Source of the DNA: Amphritea atlantica
GTDB lineage: Bacteria; Pseudomonadota; Gammaproteobacteria; Pseudomonadales; Balneatricaceae
Length of the DNA stretch: 64,000 nt
Direction: 5' to 3'
Assembly: GCF_018860855.1 (NCBI RefSeq)
Contig: NZ_JAHKQE010000014.1
Span: 168,966-232,965, forward strand
This document shows positions 1 through 8,889 of the stretch, in pieces. Below the pieces are notes generated by a model that worked only from the letters and a program-made list of their open reading frames with translations, ran no database searches and was not told the DNA's origin. Every line of letters starts with the position of its first letter. The first letter of the stretch is position 1. The translations under genes and the position numbers were made by a program.

Positions 1-545
1 CCTGCTTTGATGCTATCGCTATCGAGAAAGATGTTGATGGGGTAACCACTCAAGGCTTCGGTTTGATGGCGATGGGAGAGCCTGCTTTTGGCTCGGCAAC
101 CCCTGCCGGTATCATGACCTTGTTGAAGCATTACGATATAGCGCTTTCTGGCAAGCATGCGGTCGTGTTAGGTCGTAGTCCTATTTTAGGCAAGCCAATG
201 GCGGCGATGTTGTTAAATGCCAATGCAACCGTCACTATTTGCCATTCAAGAACAGAAAATCTAGCAGCGCTGGTGGCGCAAGCCGATATCGTTGTCGGTG
301 CCGTGGGCCAACCCGAGTTGATAAAAGCAGAATGGATTAAAGATGGCGCCGTGGTGGTCGATGCCGGTTATCATGCTGGTGGTGTGGGTGATATCGAAAA
401 GACGGGGTTGCAAGCAAGAGTTGCCGCGCTAACCCCTGTACCTGGTGGTGTCGGGCCGATGACAATTAATGCCCTGATCAGCCATACCTTAGAATCAGCA
501 CAACGGTTAGAACTGTCGTCAGCACAGCACAGTGTTATCGAATAA
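1..545 (+). CDS. folD: FolD-type methylenetetrahydrofolate dehydrogenase/cyclohydrolase, 5' end cut by window edge
   Basis: The frame is open from base 3, so the gene starts outside the window; about 180 C-terminal residues are visible. Recognisable FolD segments in order are EKDVDGV, the Rossmann motif [36 protein letters not shown], and the C-terminal [11 protein letters not shown]. FolD interconverts methylene-, methenyl- and formyl-tetrahydrofolate in the cytosol. The usual PCTP motif reads SATP here and IVGKP reads ILGKP, so this may be a divergent paralogue rather than the housekeeping copy. The catalytic Lys/Tyr region lies upstream of the window and cannot be checked. Family call is firm; housekeeping role is not. 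Confidence 0.85.
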   Translation, partial: CFDAIAIEKDVDGVTTQGFGLMAMGEPAFGSATPAGIMTLLKHYDIALSGKHAVVLGRSPILGKPMAAMLLNANATVTICHSRTENLAALVAQADIVVGAVGQPELIKAEWIKDGAVVVDAGYHAGGVGDIEKTGLQARVAALTPVPGGVGPMTINALISHTLESAQRLELSSAQHSVIE

Positions 546-691
546 TAACGCTAAACATAAGCTGCACAAAAGAAGATTCAAACGACTGAATCTTCTTTAT
601 CTGATAGATGTTTATCATAGAGGATGAAGCAGACGTTGTGATGCTTCGTTCTTTTTACCCTCTTTTACCTCTTTTGTATGGTGGCGACGAT

Positions 692-1282
692 TTAGTAGCC
701 GCCGATAATTGTCCAAACTACTACGGTTTCTTCTGTTTCTGACGCATTGCCAACACGGTAATTTTCATCGCCGTACAGAGTAAAACTATCGCCCGCATTG
801 AGTATAAAGTGGTTATTCTCAATCCATAAGGAGAGGGTGCCGGATTGTACCACCCCACCTTCTTCGCCTTTCATCTTACGGGGCTCACGATTTTTGATGC
901 CTGGGGCAAAGGTGGTAAGAATCATTTTTAATTGCCCCGACAGTTGTGGGGATAGTAATTCTTCTCGGATGCCGCTTTCGGATAAATTTAAACTGCGGCG
1001 AGAGTCTTTGCGGACAATATGATTAAGCTCATCCAGTGGAACTTCTCTATCTGAATGGAAGAACCAGCTGATTTGCACTCCTAGCACATCACTGATGGCT
1101 TGCAGTACTGGAATAGGTAGCGATGACACGCCCCGTTCAACTTGACTAACATAGCCAACTGATCGCTGAATACGTTCTGCCATATCAATTAGCGTAATGT
1201 TCTTTGCTTTACGCAAATCTCGGATTTGACGGCCAATGCGCAGGTTTTCTTGATCCGCGGCTTCCTTTCTATTTTTACTCAT
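692..1282 (-). CDS. XRE-family regulator with C-terminal cupin domain
   Basis: 196 aa. Residues ~16-70 form an XRE helix-turn-helix (IGRQIRDLRKAKNITL...GYVSQVERG), and residues ~115-193 form a small cupin beta-barrel (GVVQSGTLSLWIENNHF, LNAGDSFTLYG). This HTH-plus-cupin layout is typical of one-component regulators such as PuuR and SutR, where the cupin binds a small effector. It converges with folD, with a 146-bp gap. The ligand and target genes cannot be read from the sequence. If the divergent folD belongs to a one-carbon or methylamine catabolic cluster to the left, this could be its regulator, but that is a guess from adjacency. Confidence 0.85.
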   Translation of the reverse strand: MSKNRKEAADQENLRIGRQIRDLRKAKNITLIDMAERIQRSVGYVSQVERGVSSLPIPVLQAISDVLGVQISWFFHSDREVPLDELNHIVRKDSRRSLNLSESGIREELLSPQLSGQLKMILTTFAPGIKNREPRKMKGEEGGVVQSGTLSLWIENNHFILNAGDSFTLYGDENYRVGNASETEETVVVWTIIGGY

Positions 1283-1680
1283 ATATCCAAATCACATGCT
1301 TTATTTTCACGCTGAATTCAATTATGAATTTTAATAAAAAAATTTCATGAATACACGGTTTTAAATCAATTATGATAAATAACAGATGAATTAATGATAA
1401 TTACGAATCTATTTCGTGTTTTGTTATATGAAGCATGAACCGCAGGCAAAATGATGTGATGCTTTTATGAGTAGAGTTGCGGTTACTTTTTTAAGAAAAA
1501 TGTCAGCGTCGATAGAGGAGAGGCAGAGGGGAGTTGAATTCGCGAGTGACTTAATAAAAGTGACTCTGGAGAAGAGCTATCGGCAAGGCGTATTGCTAAG
1601 TGCCTATTAACGGAGTTTTTTCCAATCAGTTAGTAGCACGTAAAAATATTTATGACGATTGTCTTGTGTGAGTCATTTGC
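1283..1680. other. AT-rich intergenic region without a gene
   Basis: This gap lies between the divergently placed upstream side of the XRE-cupin gene and the 3' end of the OmpA-family gene. I see no ORF with a plausible start and ribosome site, and no known RNA. It is strongly AT-rich near 1310-1400, with short imperfect inverted repeats (AATTCAATTATGAATT near 1316), which fits a promoter or autoregulatory region for the XRE gene. No defined operator can be assigned. Confidence 0.4.
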
Positions 1681-1728
1681 AAAAAAAAACCGACTAACAG
1701 TCATATTTCAATGACCGTTAGCCGGTTT
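1681..1728 (-). terminator. Intrinsic terminator of the OmpA-family gene
   Basis: Read on the minus strand, AAACCGGCTAACGGTCAT pairs with ATGACTGTTAGTCGGTTT around a short loop and runs into nine T residues. It sits 50 bp after the stop of the OmpA-family gene. Confidence 0.85.
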
Positions 1729-1778
1729 ATATTAGAGGTAACGGCTATTAAAAGTCGTTACGCTCTTGAGTCCAGTGA

Positions 1779-2396
1779 TTACTGCTGTACTTTAATTTGC
1801 TTTTGACCGTCGATATTAACTTCTACGCGACGGTTTTCTGCTAGGCAAGACTTACGTGATGAACCTGCATCAGTACAATCTTTAACTGGGTTTGCTTCAC
1901 CGAAAGAGTAAGTAACTACTTTTGCAGTATCGATACCGGCAGCAGCAAGAGCTGCGTCAACCGCTTCAACACGACGCTGAGACAGCGCATCGTTGTAAGC
2001 GTTAGAACCGATTGAGTCAGTGTAACCTTTCAGCTCAATGCTGTTCAGTTTAGCCAGAGAGCCAACATAGTTAACGATAGCGCTAACGTCTGTTACTTTG
2101 CTGCTGTCAAAGTCGAAGTAAACAATATGGCTTTCTTCAACATCGATCATTTTCATGACCATTTTAGGTGCTGGTGCAGGAGCTGGAGCAGGTGCTGGAG
2201 CAGCGGCTTCAGCGCCACACTCAACGGTTTTGTCTTCTTCTGTCCAGTAACCGTGCTGCCAGCATTCGCCGTAGCTGGTTTTCCAGACGGTGTCATTGCT
2301 GCTAGTTGCATAACCAGCGTTAGTTGGGTGAGCATTGGCAACAGCGGAAATGCCCATTGTTAGAGCTAAAGCGGCTGTAAGAGCTAGTTTCTTCAT
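1779..2396 (-). CDS. OmpA-family peptidoglycan-associated protein
   Basis: 205 aa. The start is ATG at 2396, the fourth codon of the longest frame, because AAGGA lies 6-7 bases before it and would overlap the earlier ATG. Residues 1-~22 are a Sec signal peptide (KKLALTAALALTMG...ANA). Then come a short unique region with a Cys pair and a Pro-Ala repeat linker (~70-80). A C-terminal OmpA domain follows (VYFDFDSSKV, ELKGYTDSIGSNAYNDALSQRR), which binds peptidoglycan. There is no eight-strand barrel, so it is a small periplasmic or linker-type family member rather than full OmpA. The Ala-Pro stretch also yields spurious overlapping frames. Confidence 0.88.
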   Translation of the reverse strand: MKKLALTAALALTMGISAVANAHPTNAGYATSSNDTVWKTSYGECWQHGYWTEEDKTVECGAEAAAPAPAPAPAPAPKMVMKMIDVEESHIVYFDFDSSKVTDVSAIVNYVGSLAKLNSIELKGYTDSIGSNAYNDALSQRRVEAVDAALAAAGIDTAKVVTYSFGEANPVKDCTDAGSSRKSCLAENRRVEVNIDGQKQIKVQQ

Positions 2397-2501
2397 CGTA
2401 AACATCCTTATGTTTTAATTTTGATCTATTTATACCAGTTCAACCTGAACCTAAGTTAAACAGAGTGTTCTGATATAGGTATTTAAACCTAAAAATCGCT
2501 T

Positions 2502-2801
2502 TTATGGTAAAACTTTTTTATATGGTTTTACTATTACTTGTTGGTAGACACCTGCATCTATATAGGGATCTTCATCTGCCCAAGCCTGAGCTTGCTCAAG
2601 TGAGGCAAATTCTGCAATCACTAGACTGCCGGTAAAACCTGCTGGACCGGGGTCTTCGCTATCGATGGCTGGGTGAGGGCCTGCCACTAGTAACCGACCT
2701 TGGTCGCGTAGAGCTTCGAGCCGAGCCAGATGCTCTGACCGCACTGCCAGACGTTTTTCCAGTGAGTCTGGTTTATCTTCGCTGATAATAGCGTAAAACA
2801 T
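2502..2801 (-). CDS. yciI: YciI-family protein
   Basis: 99 aa, the usual length for this ferredoxin-like fold family. It starts [17 protein letters not shown] and has the family's conserved [22 protein letters not shown] and [14 protein letters not shown] segments, including the His and Asp of the putative active site. The physiological reaction of YciI is not established. It lies 10 bp after yciB on the same strand, a gene pair also found together in Pseudomonas and E. coli, so co-transcription is likely. Confidence 0.9.
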   Translation of the reverse strand: MFYAIISEDKPDSLEKRLAVRSEHLARLEALRDQGRLLVAGPHPAIDSEDPGPAGFTGSLVIAEFASLEQAQAWADEDPYIDAGVYQQVIVKPYKKVLP

Positions 2802-2811
2802 TCTACAATCC

Positions 2812-3369
2812 TTAGTTATCGCTTTGGTTGCTATTGCTCTCAGGGGTCATATGCTTTGATATGTAAAAGCCCTGAAGCAAAATAAAGACCATTGTTAGGC
2901 CGAGCATACCAAACAACTTGAAATTAACCCATGTCTCTTCGCTCATAGTGTAGGCGACATAGAGATTAATTGCCCCAAGAATCACATAAAAAATGATCCA
3001 GGCAATGTTTAATTGTTTCCAAGCGTATTTGGGCATCTCGATAGCCCCGTTCATCAGTCGTTGAATAATGGTTTTTTCGCCAATAAACTGGCTGCCCAAG
3101 AAGGCCGCTGCGAACAACCAGGTGACGACGGTGGGTTTCCATTGAATGAAGGTTTTATCTTGAAATAGCACGGTTGCGCCGCCCAATACCACTACTAATG
3201 CCAGTGTGACCAGTTGAATTGTCTCGATTTTATGGGTTTTAAACCACGTATAAAGCATCTGTAACAGAGTGGCCGGAATCAAAATAGCGGTGGCTAGAAT
3301 AATATCATCGGTGCTTTTGTAGACAATAAAGAAGATAATGACCGGTAGAAAATCTAAAAGTAGTTTCAT
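2812..3369 (-). CDS. yciB: Inner-membrane septation/envelope protein YciB (IspZ)
   Basis: 185 aa, with five or six hydrophobic segments spread over the length and the family start [18 protein letters not shown]. YciB (intracellular septation protein A) is an inner-membrane protein linked to cell division and envelope integrity in enterobacteria and Shigella; its molecular activity is unclear. It is divergent from rnm with only 39 bp between starts, so their promoters must overlap or lie inside the coding starts. Confidence 0.93.
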   Translation of the reverse strand: MKLLLDFLPVIIFFIVYKSTDDIILATAILIPATLLQMLYTWFKTHKIETIQLVTLALVVVLGGATVLFQDKTFIQWKPTVVTWLFAAAFLGSQFIGEKTIIQRLMNGAIEMPKYAWKQLNIAWIIFYVILGAINLYVAYTMSEETWVNFKLFGMLGLTMVFILLQGFYISKHMTPESNSNQSDN

Positions 3370-3408
3370 AACAACATTTTTTTGTTTAGGAAGTAGGGTG
3401 ATTATAGA

Positions 3409-4284
3409 GTGAGCGAGTTAAGTTATAAACCCGAAAGCGGTGAGGAATTGCCTTTCAGTGATCTTCATTGCCATTCTTGCTACTCCGATGGTGAATTACC
3501 TCCTGCTGAACTGCTGCAAGGTGCCCTCGAGCGAGGTGTTGCTGTCTTCGCCATTACGGACCACGATACTGTTGCAGGTATTGCTGAGCTGCGAGCGGCA
3601 GCGGTGGATATTGATGTCAAAGTATTGGCCGGTATTGAGCTGACCTGTGAATGGGGTCGTAATATGGTGCATATTGTTGGGCTTGGTTTTGATGAGCATC
3701 ATCCCGCATTGGGCGACTATCTAGAAAAAGTGGATCGGTTACGTTTGCAGCGCGCCGGACTGATTAATGAAAAGCTGATGAAACGGAATATTCCTGATTT
3801 ATTACCTAGAGTTCTAGAGTTGTCAGGGGCTGGACAGGTTGGTCGACCTCATTTTGCTCAGGCGATGGTTGAAGCGGGTGTCGTGAAAAATGAAGTGCAG
3901 GCGTTTAACCGCTATTTAGGCGCGGGTAAAGTTGGTGATGTTAAGGCGGAGTGGCCAACCATGGAGGAAAGCATCGATATTATCCATCAAGCGGGAGGTC
4001 TCGCTGTTTTGGCGCATCCAACAAAGTATAAAATGACCTTTACCAAAGTGAGGATACTAACGGGTGGGTTTTGCGAGCAAGGTGGTGATGCCATTGAAAT
4101 AAGTTACCCAGGTATTGAGCCAGGTCATTTATTGCAGCTTGATAAACTCGCCTCAAAATTTAATATAATGGTTTCTGCAGGAAGTGATTTCCATAAAAAG
4201 CAGTTCCATTGGACTGATATTGGTAAATATCCGCGCTACAGCAGTCAGAATCAGCATGTGCTTTCTAAACTGCTTCAGCATTAA
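3409..4284 (+). CDS. rnm: PHP-domain 5'-3' exoribonuclease / nucleoside bisphosphate phosphatase (RNase AM type)
   Basis: 291 aa with a GTG start preceded by AGGAAGTAGG. It has the PHP metal-binding motifs: DLHCHSCYSDG (His20, His22, Asp27), ITDHDT (Asp51, His52), LAHP near residue 200, and SAGSDFH near 256. E. coli Rnm (YciV/TrpH) is 293 aa, hydrolyses 3',5'-nucleoside bisphosphates and trims 5' ends of rRNAs. It is followed by yciO 50 bp on, the same order as in E. coli. The assignment is by motif and synteny. Confidence 0.9.
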   Translation: MSELSYKPESGEELPFSDLHCHSCYSDGELPPAELLQGALERGVAVFAITDHDTVAGIAELRAAAVDIDVKVLAGIELTCEWGRNMVHIVGLGFDEHHPALGDYLEKVDRLRLQRAGLINEKLMKRNIPDLLPRVLELSGAGQVGRPHFAQAMVEAGVVKNEVQAFNRYLGAGKVGDVKAEWPTMEESIDIIHQAGGLAVLAHPTKYKMTFTKVRILTGGFCEQGGDAIEISYPGIEPGHLLQLDKLASKFNIMVSAGSDFHKKQFHWTDIGKYPRYSSQNQHVLSKLLQH

Positions 4285-4334
4285 CTCGGTTTTTAGTAGA
4301 ATAGATTAAATAACCTTATAGAGAAGATTTTCTT

Positions 4335-4955
4335 GTGAGCCAGCTTTTTCAGATCCACCCTGATAACCCTCAGCAACGTCTAATTAGTCAAGCAGTTGAT
4401 ATCATTAATAAAGGTGGTGTTATTGTGTACCCTACCGATAGCGCTTATGCACTGGGCTGCCGCCTTGGTGATAAAGGGGCGGTGGAGAAAATAAAGCGAA
4501 TTCGTAAACTGGACGATAAGCACAACTTTACCTTGGTGTGTCGCGATCTATCTGAGATCGGTACCTATGCGAAAGTGGATAATTCAATTTACCGTCTGCT
4601 TAAAGCGATGACGCCAGGTGCTTATACTTTTATTCTTAATGCAACTACCGAAGTGCCGCGACGATTATTACATCCCAAAAGACGCACGATCGGTCTGCGG
4701 ATTCCGCAAAATAATATAGCGTTGCAATTAATGGAAACATTAGGCGAGCCGATTATGAGTACTTCGCTTATTATGCCCGGTGAAGAGCTTCCTTTGATTG
4801 ATCCTTATGAAATACGAGATCTGTTGCAGCATGAAGTCGATTTGGTAATTGATGGCGGCTATTGTGGTATGGAAGCCACCTCTGTTATTAACTTAGTGGA
4901 TGATGTGCCTGTTATTATTCGGCGGGGTGCCGGTGACGTATCAGATTTTGAATAA
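4335..4955 (+). CDS. yciO: YciO, Sua5/YrdC-domain protein
   Basis: 206 aa, equal to E. coli YciO. GTG start with GAGAAG ahead. The YrdC fold is recognisable from GGVIVYPTDSAYALGC, KRIRKLDDKHNFTLVCRDLSEIG, PGAYTFIL, RRTIGLRIP and GEPIMSTSL. The family includes TsaC/Sua5 threonylcarbamoyl-AMP synthases. YciO-type proteins bind the same ligands, but their contribution to tRNA t6A synthesis is uncertain. It sits directly after rnm. Confidence 0.9.
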   Translation: MSQLFQIHPDNPQQRLISQAVDIINKGGVIVYPTDSAYALGCRLGDKGAVEKIKRIRKLDDKHNFTLVCRDLSEIGTYAKVDNSIYRLLKAMTPGAYTFILNATTEVPRRLLHPKRRTIGLRIPQNNIALQLMETLGEPIMSTSLIMPGEELPLIDPYEIRDLLQHEVDLVIDGGYCGMEATSVINLVDDVPVIIRRGAGDVSDFE

Positions 4956-5045
4956 ATATAATTAATAAGTTTTTTATTGAAAAAACACATGACATAATCA
5001 ATAATCCATCTGTATTGAAACTTTTTTATTCATTGGTGATTAATA

Positions 5046-5432
5046 ATGACCGACTTTGTAAAACTTCTTACCCGCAAAAATTCACTGCGTAAACAGTGCC
5101 ACGAACTTTCAAGTGCGGATATTGAAAAGGCAATTGCCGATCTGACAGAGATTCTGGAAGAAAAGCAGGCGTATGAAGAAGAGCAGCAGGCTGTTGAACG
5201 CGAGCGTACTGAAAAAATCGAAGCGATTAAGCTGAGTATGCAAGAAGCTGGCATTGGTCTGGATGATTTGATGACACTGGTTGATGCCCCTGTTAAGAAA
5301 AAAGTCGCGCCTAAGTATCAGGTGACAGATGAAAACGGTGAAGTACATCAGTGGTCTGGTCGTGGGCGTACTCCAGCGGCATTCCAAGCAGCGTTTGCTC
5401 AGGGTAAGACTAAGGAAGATTGCTTAATTTAA
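5046..5432 (+). CDS. hns: H-NS family nucleoid-associated protein
   Basis: 128 aa. The N-terminal ~65 residues are a charged heptad-rich oligomerisation region (SADIEKAIADLTEILEEKQ). The C-terminal ~40 residues are the H-NS DNA-binding domain (YQVTDENGEVHQWSGRGRTP). The minor-groove loop reads RGR where enterobacterial H-NS has QGR; RGR is the hook of Lsr2. H-NS proteins bind and silence AT-rich DNA. The upstream 90 bp is AT-rich, as expected for autoregulation. It lies between yciO and rluB, a slot usually occupied by scpA-scpB in Pseudomonas relatives. Confidence 0.9.
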   Translation: MTDFVKLLTRKNSLRKQCHELSSADIEKAIADLTEILEEKQAYEEEQQAVERERTEKIEAIKLSMQEAGIGLDDLMTLVDAPVKKKVAPKYQVTDENGEVHQWSGRGRTPAAFQAAFAQGKTKEDCLI

Positions 5433-5453
5433 TAAGCACTTTCAGTTATTATT

Positions 5454-5487
5454 AAAAAGCTCTTCGGCGCAGCGTCGAAGGGCTTTT
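5454..5487 (+). terminator. Intrinsic terminator of hns
   Basis: AAAAGCTCTTCG pairs with CGAAGGGCTTTT (one G-U pair) around GCGCAGCGT and ends in a T-run, 20 bp after the hns stop. Confidence 0.8.
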
Positions 5488-5562
5488 TGTTTGTTTGAAG
5501 GTTAACGGCTGTAGCATTAATCTTTTGGCGTTAAAAATTAAATTAATTAAGGGGATGCGTCG

Positions 5563-6408
5563 GTGATAGACGAAAAACTTCAGAAAGTTTTGGCGCGTTC
5601 CGGATTAGGTTCACGTCGTGAGATGGAACGTTGGATTGAAGCTGGCCGTATTAGTGTGAATGGTCAGGTTGCAACGCTCGGCGACAGAATCTCGATTCGG
5701 GATGAGGTAGAGGTTGACGGCGAAGCTAAGAAAATGGTGTTCGACCGAGATAGTGAACGTCGAGTGCTTATTTACAATAAACCGTTAGGTGAGGTCGCTA
5801 CTCGGCATGACCCAGAAGGGCGTTCAACGGTTTTTGATCATCTGCCGCCTCTAAAGCAGGGGCGTTGGATTGCGGTAGGTCGTTTGGATATCAATACTTC
5901 CGGTTTATTGTTATTTACGACTGATGGCGATTTAGCGAATAATTTGATGCACCCATCAGCCAATATTGACCGTGAATATGCAGTGCGTATTCTGGGTAAT
6001 GTTGATGAAGCAATGATTGCGACCCTTAAAAAAGGTGTGTTGCTAGAGGATGGGATGGCGCGTTTCACCGATGTGCAATTCTTTAATGGTGAGGGTGCGA
6101 ATAAGTGGTACCACGTTTGTATCATGGAAGGCCGGAATCGTGAAGTGCGACGCCTCTGGGAATCTCAAGAGGTTCAGGTTAGCCGACTGAAACGTGTTCG
6201 TTATGGGCCGTTCTTTCTTCCTAGTGAAGTCAAAGCTGGCCATTGGAAGGAGTTGACTCAGAAAGAGATCAATATGCTTTCCAGTATGATGGATATGAAG
6301 CAAAAGCGTAATAAGCCGTTATCTGTTAAAGAACAAGAAGTGGCTGAGCGACGGACTAAGCGACAGAAGACTCGTCGATCGGTAGGGCCAAAACGCTCTG
6401 ATCGTTAA
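5563..6408 (+). CDS. rluB: 23S rRNA pseudouridine synthase RluB
   Basis: 281 aa with a GTG start after AAGGGG. An S4 RNA-binding domain spans ~3-62 (LQKVLARSGLGSRREMERWI). It is followed by the RsuA/RluB/E/F catalytic domain, with the nucleophile Asp109 in GRLDINTSGLLLFT and the NREVRRL motif. RluB converts U2605 (E. coli numbering) of 23S rRNA to pseudouridine. The C-terminal ~45 residues are a Lys/Arg-rich tail, as in RluB rather than RluE/F. It converges with yciK across a shared terminator. Confidence 0.93.
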   Translation: MIDEKLQKVLARSGLGSRREMERWIEAGRISVNGQVATLGDRISIRDEVEVDGEAKKMVFDRDSERRVLIYNKPLGEVATRHDPEGRSTVFDHLPPLKQGRWIAVGRLDINTSGLLLFTTDGDLANNLMHPSANIDREYAVRILGNVDEAMIATLKKGVLLEDGMARFTDVQFFNGEGANKWYHVCIMEGRNREVRRLWESQEVQVSRLKRVRYGPFFLPSEVKAGHWKELTQKEINMLSSMMDMKQKRNKPLSVKEQEVAERRTKRQKTRRSVGPKRSDR

Positions 6409-6410
6409 AT

Positions 6411-6456
6411 AAAAAAACGCAGCTAAGTGAAGTGATCTCATAAGGCTGCGTTTTTT
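6411..6456. terminator. Bidirectional terminator between rluB and yciK
   Basis: AAAAAAACGCAGC and GCTGCGTTTTTT are perfect inverted arms around about 21 nt, with A-run and T-run on the two sides. It serves the convergent genes rluB (+) and yciK (-). Confidence 0.85.
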
Positions 6457-6474
6457 GTCCAATTTTAAAGTGTG

Positions 6475-7215
6475 CTACTGTGCATTCATCGATTGCCCAG
6501 TAACGGTACGACTATCACGGCCCATCAGGTAGAGATACAGTGGCATGATCTCTTCTGGAGTAGGGTTGTTTTCCGGATTCTCGGCTGGATAGGCGTTCAC
6601 TCTCATATTAGTGCGGGTGGCACCTGGGTTGATCGAATTAACGCGAATATTTTGATTATGTTCCAGTTCATCGGCCAAAACCTGCATTAGACCTTCAGTA
6701 GCAAATTTAGACACCGCATAAGCCCCCCAGAATGCCTTTCCTTTTCTGCCGACACCTGAAGAGGTAAAGATAATAGATGCGTCTTCTGAATCATTTGTCA
6801 GGGACAGTAATGCCTGAGTCAGCATAAAGGCGCTGTTGACGTTCACCTGCATCACCTGTTGCCACACGATTGGATCGTAGCTTTCTATCGGCGTCCGTAT
6901 GCCAAGTAGGCTGGCGTTATGCAAAATGCCATCGATTCTGCCAAACTCCTCTTCTAGCATCGCTGCCAAACGGTCGAAATCGGTCTCTCCAGCAGTTTCT
7001 AGATTCAATGGAATAATGGCTGCCTGTGGATAACCCGCTGCCTCTATTTCATCGTAGACGGCATTAAGTTTCTCTTCGGTACGGCCGAGTAAAATGACCG
7101 TTGCACCGTGAGCGGCATAGCTAAGGGCGGCCGCACGTCCGATACCGTCTCCTGCGCCGGTCACTAGAATGATTTTGCCTTGGAGTAAATTGTCCGGTGC
7201 CTGATAGTCGTACAT
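6475..7215 (-). CDS. yciK: YciK-family short-chain dehydrogenase
   Basis: 246 aa. It has the NAD(P)-binding VTGAGDGIGRAAA near residue 19, the NAS motif, and the catalytic Ser and YAVSK (Tyr-x-x-x-Lys) near 165-169. The substrate of YciK is not known. It is the last gene of a leftward group ubiG-mupP-yciK that is conserved in Pseudomonas. The short gap (about 20 bp) to mupP supports one transcript. Confidence 0.9.
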   Translation of the reverse strand: MYDYQAPDNLLQGKIILVTGAGDGIGRAAALSYAAHGATVILLGRTEEKLNAVYDEIEAAGYPQAAIIPLNLETAGETDFDRLAAMLEEEFGRIDGILHNASLLGIRTPIESYDPIVWQQVMQVNVNSAFMLTQALLSLTNDSEDASIIFTSSGVGRKGKAFWGAYAVSKFATEGLMQVLADELEHNQNIRVNSINPGATRTNMRVNAYPAENPENNPTPEEIMPLYLYLMGRDSRTVTGQSMNAQ

Positions 7216-7236
7216 GGCTGCTCCTGTGTTTGATCG

Positions 7237-7917
7237 CTAGCGATCGCAATAAAGGGTTTCTAAAATAGGGCGGATGTCACTAGCGTGATCAACCCGGAAA
7301 TGGCTGTTCCAGCTATTTATATCTTCACCTTCATCAAGGTAGCCATAGCTGGCGGCGATGGTGTGCATGCCTGCTCGTCGTCCTGCTTCAATATCCCGAG
7401 CATGATCGCCAATATAAACGCTACGTTCTGGAGAGCAACCTAGTTCTTTGCAGGCTAAAAATAGCGCTTCTGGGTGGGGCTTTTTATCTCGTACGTGGTC
7501 TGGGCAGATCACGGTGCCGGGGGGCGGTTGTAAATTAAGGCCTTCCATGAGCGGTGTGGTATAGCACTCGGGTTTATTGGTGACGATGCCCCAAGGAACC
7601 CGTTGCTCGCCGAGCCAGCTGAGTAGCGAGGGAATGCCCGGAAAGGGTTTGGTATCGATACCGAGGTGTTGCAGATAAAGTTCCAGCATTCGCGGATGAA
7701 GCTGGTCATAGCGTTCATCTTGTTCCGCTAATTGAAAAGCTGCACCTACCATTGCTCGAGCACCATTGGAGACATAGTGCCGGAGAAATTCATAACTGAT
7801 CGGCGGTCGTTGATGCTCTGTTAATAGCTGATTGATGACGGCATAAAAATCCGGTGCGGTATCAATCAGTGTGCCATCAAGGTCGAATAAAACCGCTTCA
7901 GGTAGTGCTGTGTTCAT
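7237..7917 (-). CDS. mupP: HAD-family phosphatase, probable N-acetylmuramic acid 6-phosphate phosphatase MupP
   Basis: 226 aa when started at the second codon (ATG at 7917; the frame also has GTG at 7920). HAD motif I is LFDLDGTLIDT, motif II is VTNKP, and motif IV is IGDHARDIEAG. The fold is that of phosphoglycolate phosphatase (Gph). Its place directly after ubiG and before yciK matches Pseudomonas MupP, which dephosphorylates MurNAc-6-P in the AmgK-MurU peptidoglycan recycling route. amgK and murU are not in this window, so Gph activity remains possible. Confidence 0.8.
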   Translation of the reverse strand: MNTALPEAVLFDLDGTLIDTAPDFYAVINQLLTEHQRPPISYEFLRHYVSNGARAMVGAAFQLAEQDERYDQLHPRMLELYLQHLGIDTKPFPGIPSLLSWLGEQRVPWGIVTNKPECYTTPLMEGLNLQPPPGTVICPDHVRDKKPHPEALFLACKELGCSPERSVYIGDHARDIEAGRRAGMHTIAASYGYLDEGEDINSWNSHFRVDHASDIRPILETLYCDR

Positions 7918-7920
7918 CAC

Positions 7921-8646
7921 TTAGCCGGGTTTCCGAGTGGCGACCATATAGTTTACATCGACGTCTCTGTCGTTGAGTTTGTAGCTTTTGCTGAGCGGGT
8001 TATAAGTCAGGCCGGTGATCTTCTCGCTGTTTAGACCGCTTTGGCGAATCCAGCTAGCAAGCTCGGAAGGGCGGATAAACTTATTAAAATCGTGGGTACC
8101 TTTGGGCACCAGCTTTAACAGGTATTCAGCACCGACGATCGCCATCATATAACTTTTCGGGTTGCGATTTAGGGTCGAGAAAATAACATAGCCGCCGGGT
8201 TTTACCAGTCGACTACAGGCGTCCACGATAGAGGATGGGTCTGGTACATGTTCCATCATCTCCATGCAGGTGACTATGTCGTAACTTTCTGGTTGCTCGG
8301 TAGCCAGTTCTTCGACAGTCACTTGGCGGTACGTAACACTAACGCCGCTTTCAAGGCCGTGTAGCTTAGCCACTTTAAGAGGTGCTTCGCCCATATCAAT
8401 GCCGGTGACTTCGGCGCCACGGTGGGCCATCGCTTCGGATAAAATGCCGCCACCGCAACCAACATCAAGCACTTTTTTACCACTCAGGGATGCTATCCGA
8501 TCGATAAAGTCGACCCGTAGCGGGTTGATGTCGTGGAGTGGTTTAAATTCGCTGTCACGATCCCACCACCGGCTGGCCAGTTCTTCGAATTTTGCAATTT
8601 CCTGGGGGTCGATATTTGCGCCCGCGTTGTTCTGGGTGTGTGTCAT
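7921..8646 (-). CDS. ubiG: Ubiquinone biosynthesis O-methyltransferase UbiG
   Basis: About 241 aa. The SAM-binding motif I is [18 protein letters not shown], followed by the UbiG signature regions [15 protein letters not shown] and [14 protein letters not shown]. It catalyses both O-methylations of ubiquinone synthesis. Start is uncertain: ATG at 8646 is favoured over an in-frame TTG at 8658, and neither has a strong ribosome site. Its stop lies three bases from the mupP start, implying translational coupling. It is divergent from gyrA. Confidence 0.93.
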   Translation of the reverse strand: MTHTQNNAGANIDPQEIAKFEELASRWWDRDSEFKPLHDINPLRVDFIDRIASLSGKKVLDVGCGGGILSEAMAHRGAEVTGIDMGEAPLKVAKLHGLESGVSVTYRQVTVEELATEQPESYDIVTCMEMMEHVPDPSSIVDACSRLVKPGGYVIFSTLNRNPKSYMMAIVGAEYLLKLVPKGTHDFNKFIRPSELASWIRQSGLNSEKITGLTYNPLSKSYKLNDRDVDVNYMVATRKPG

Positions 8647-8777
8647 ATTCTGCGCCAAAAGCTCATGTCAGGTCATAATTCTGCGACATTCTAGCACCGC
8701 TGCAAGGGCGAATACAGGATGGCCGGTAAGGAACTGCTCTGAAGCGCAACTTAGCTCTCCAAGACCTTAATTTTGCG

Positions 8778-8806
8778 AGAGTATTGGTATTTCTTTATGG
8801 TATACT
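8778..8806 (+). promoter_or_regulatory. Candidate gyrA promoter (extended -10)
   Basis: TGGTATACT at 8798-8806 is an extended -10 element (TGn plus TATACT). No good -35 lies 16-18 bp upstream, which is compatible with an extended -10 promoter. It is about 84 bp ahead of the gyrA start. Confidence 0.5.
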
Positions 8807-8889
8807 CGAGGGCTTAGGGTTTACCGCTTTCACGGTGGGTTTAACCACTTAATTCTCAGCAGTCAGATTCAAGGATAGCCAGAGCTATT

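Noticed and set aside
2127..2363. Cys/Trp-rich plus-strand frame and an overlapping minus frame inside the OmpA-family gene
   Set aside because: Both are alternate readings of the OmpA-family gene and its Ala-Pro linker.
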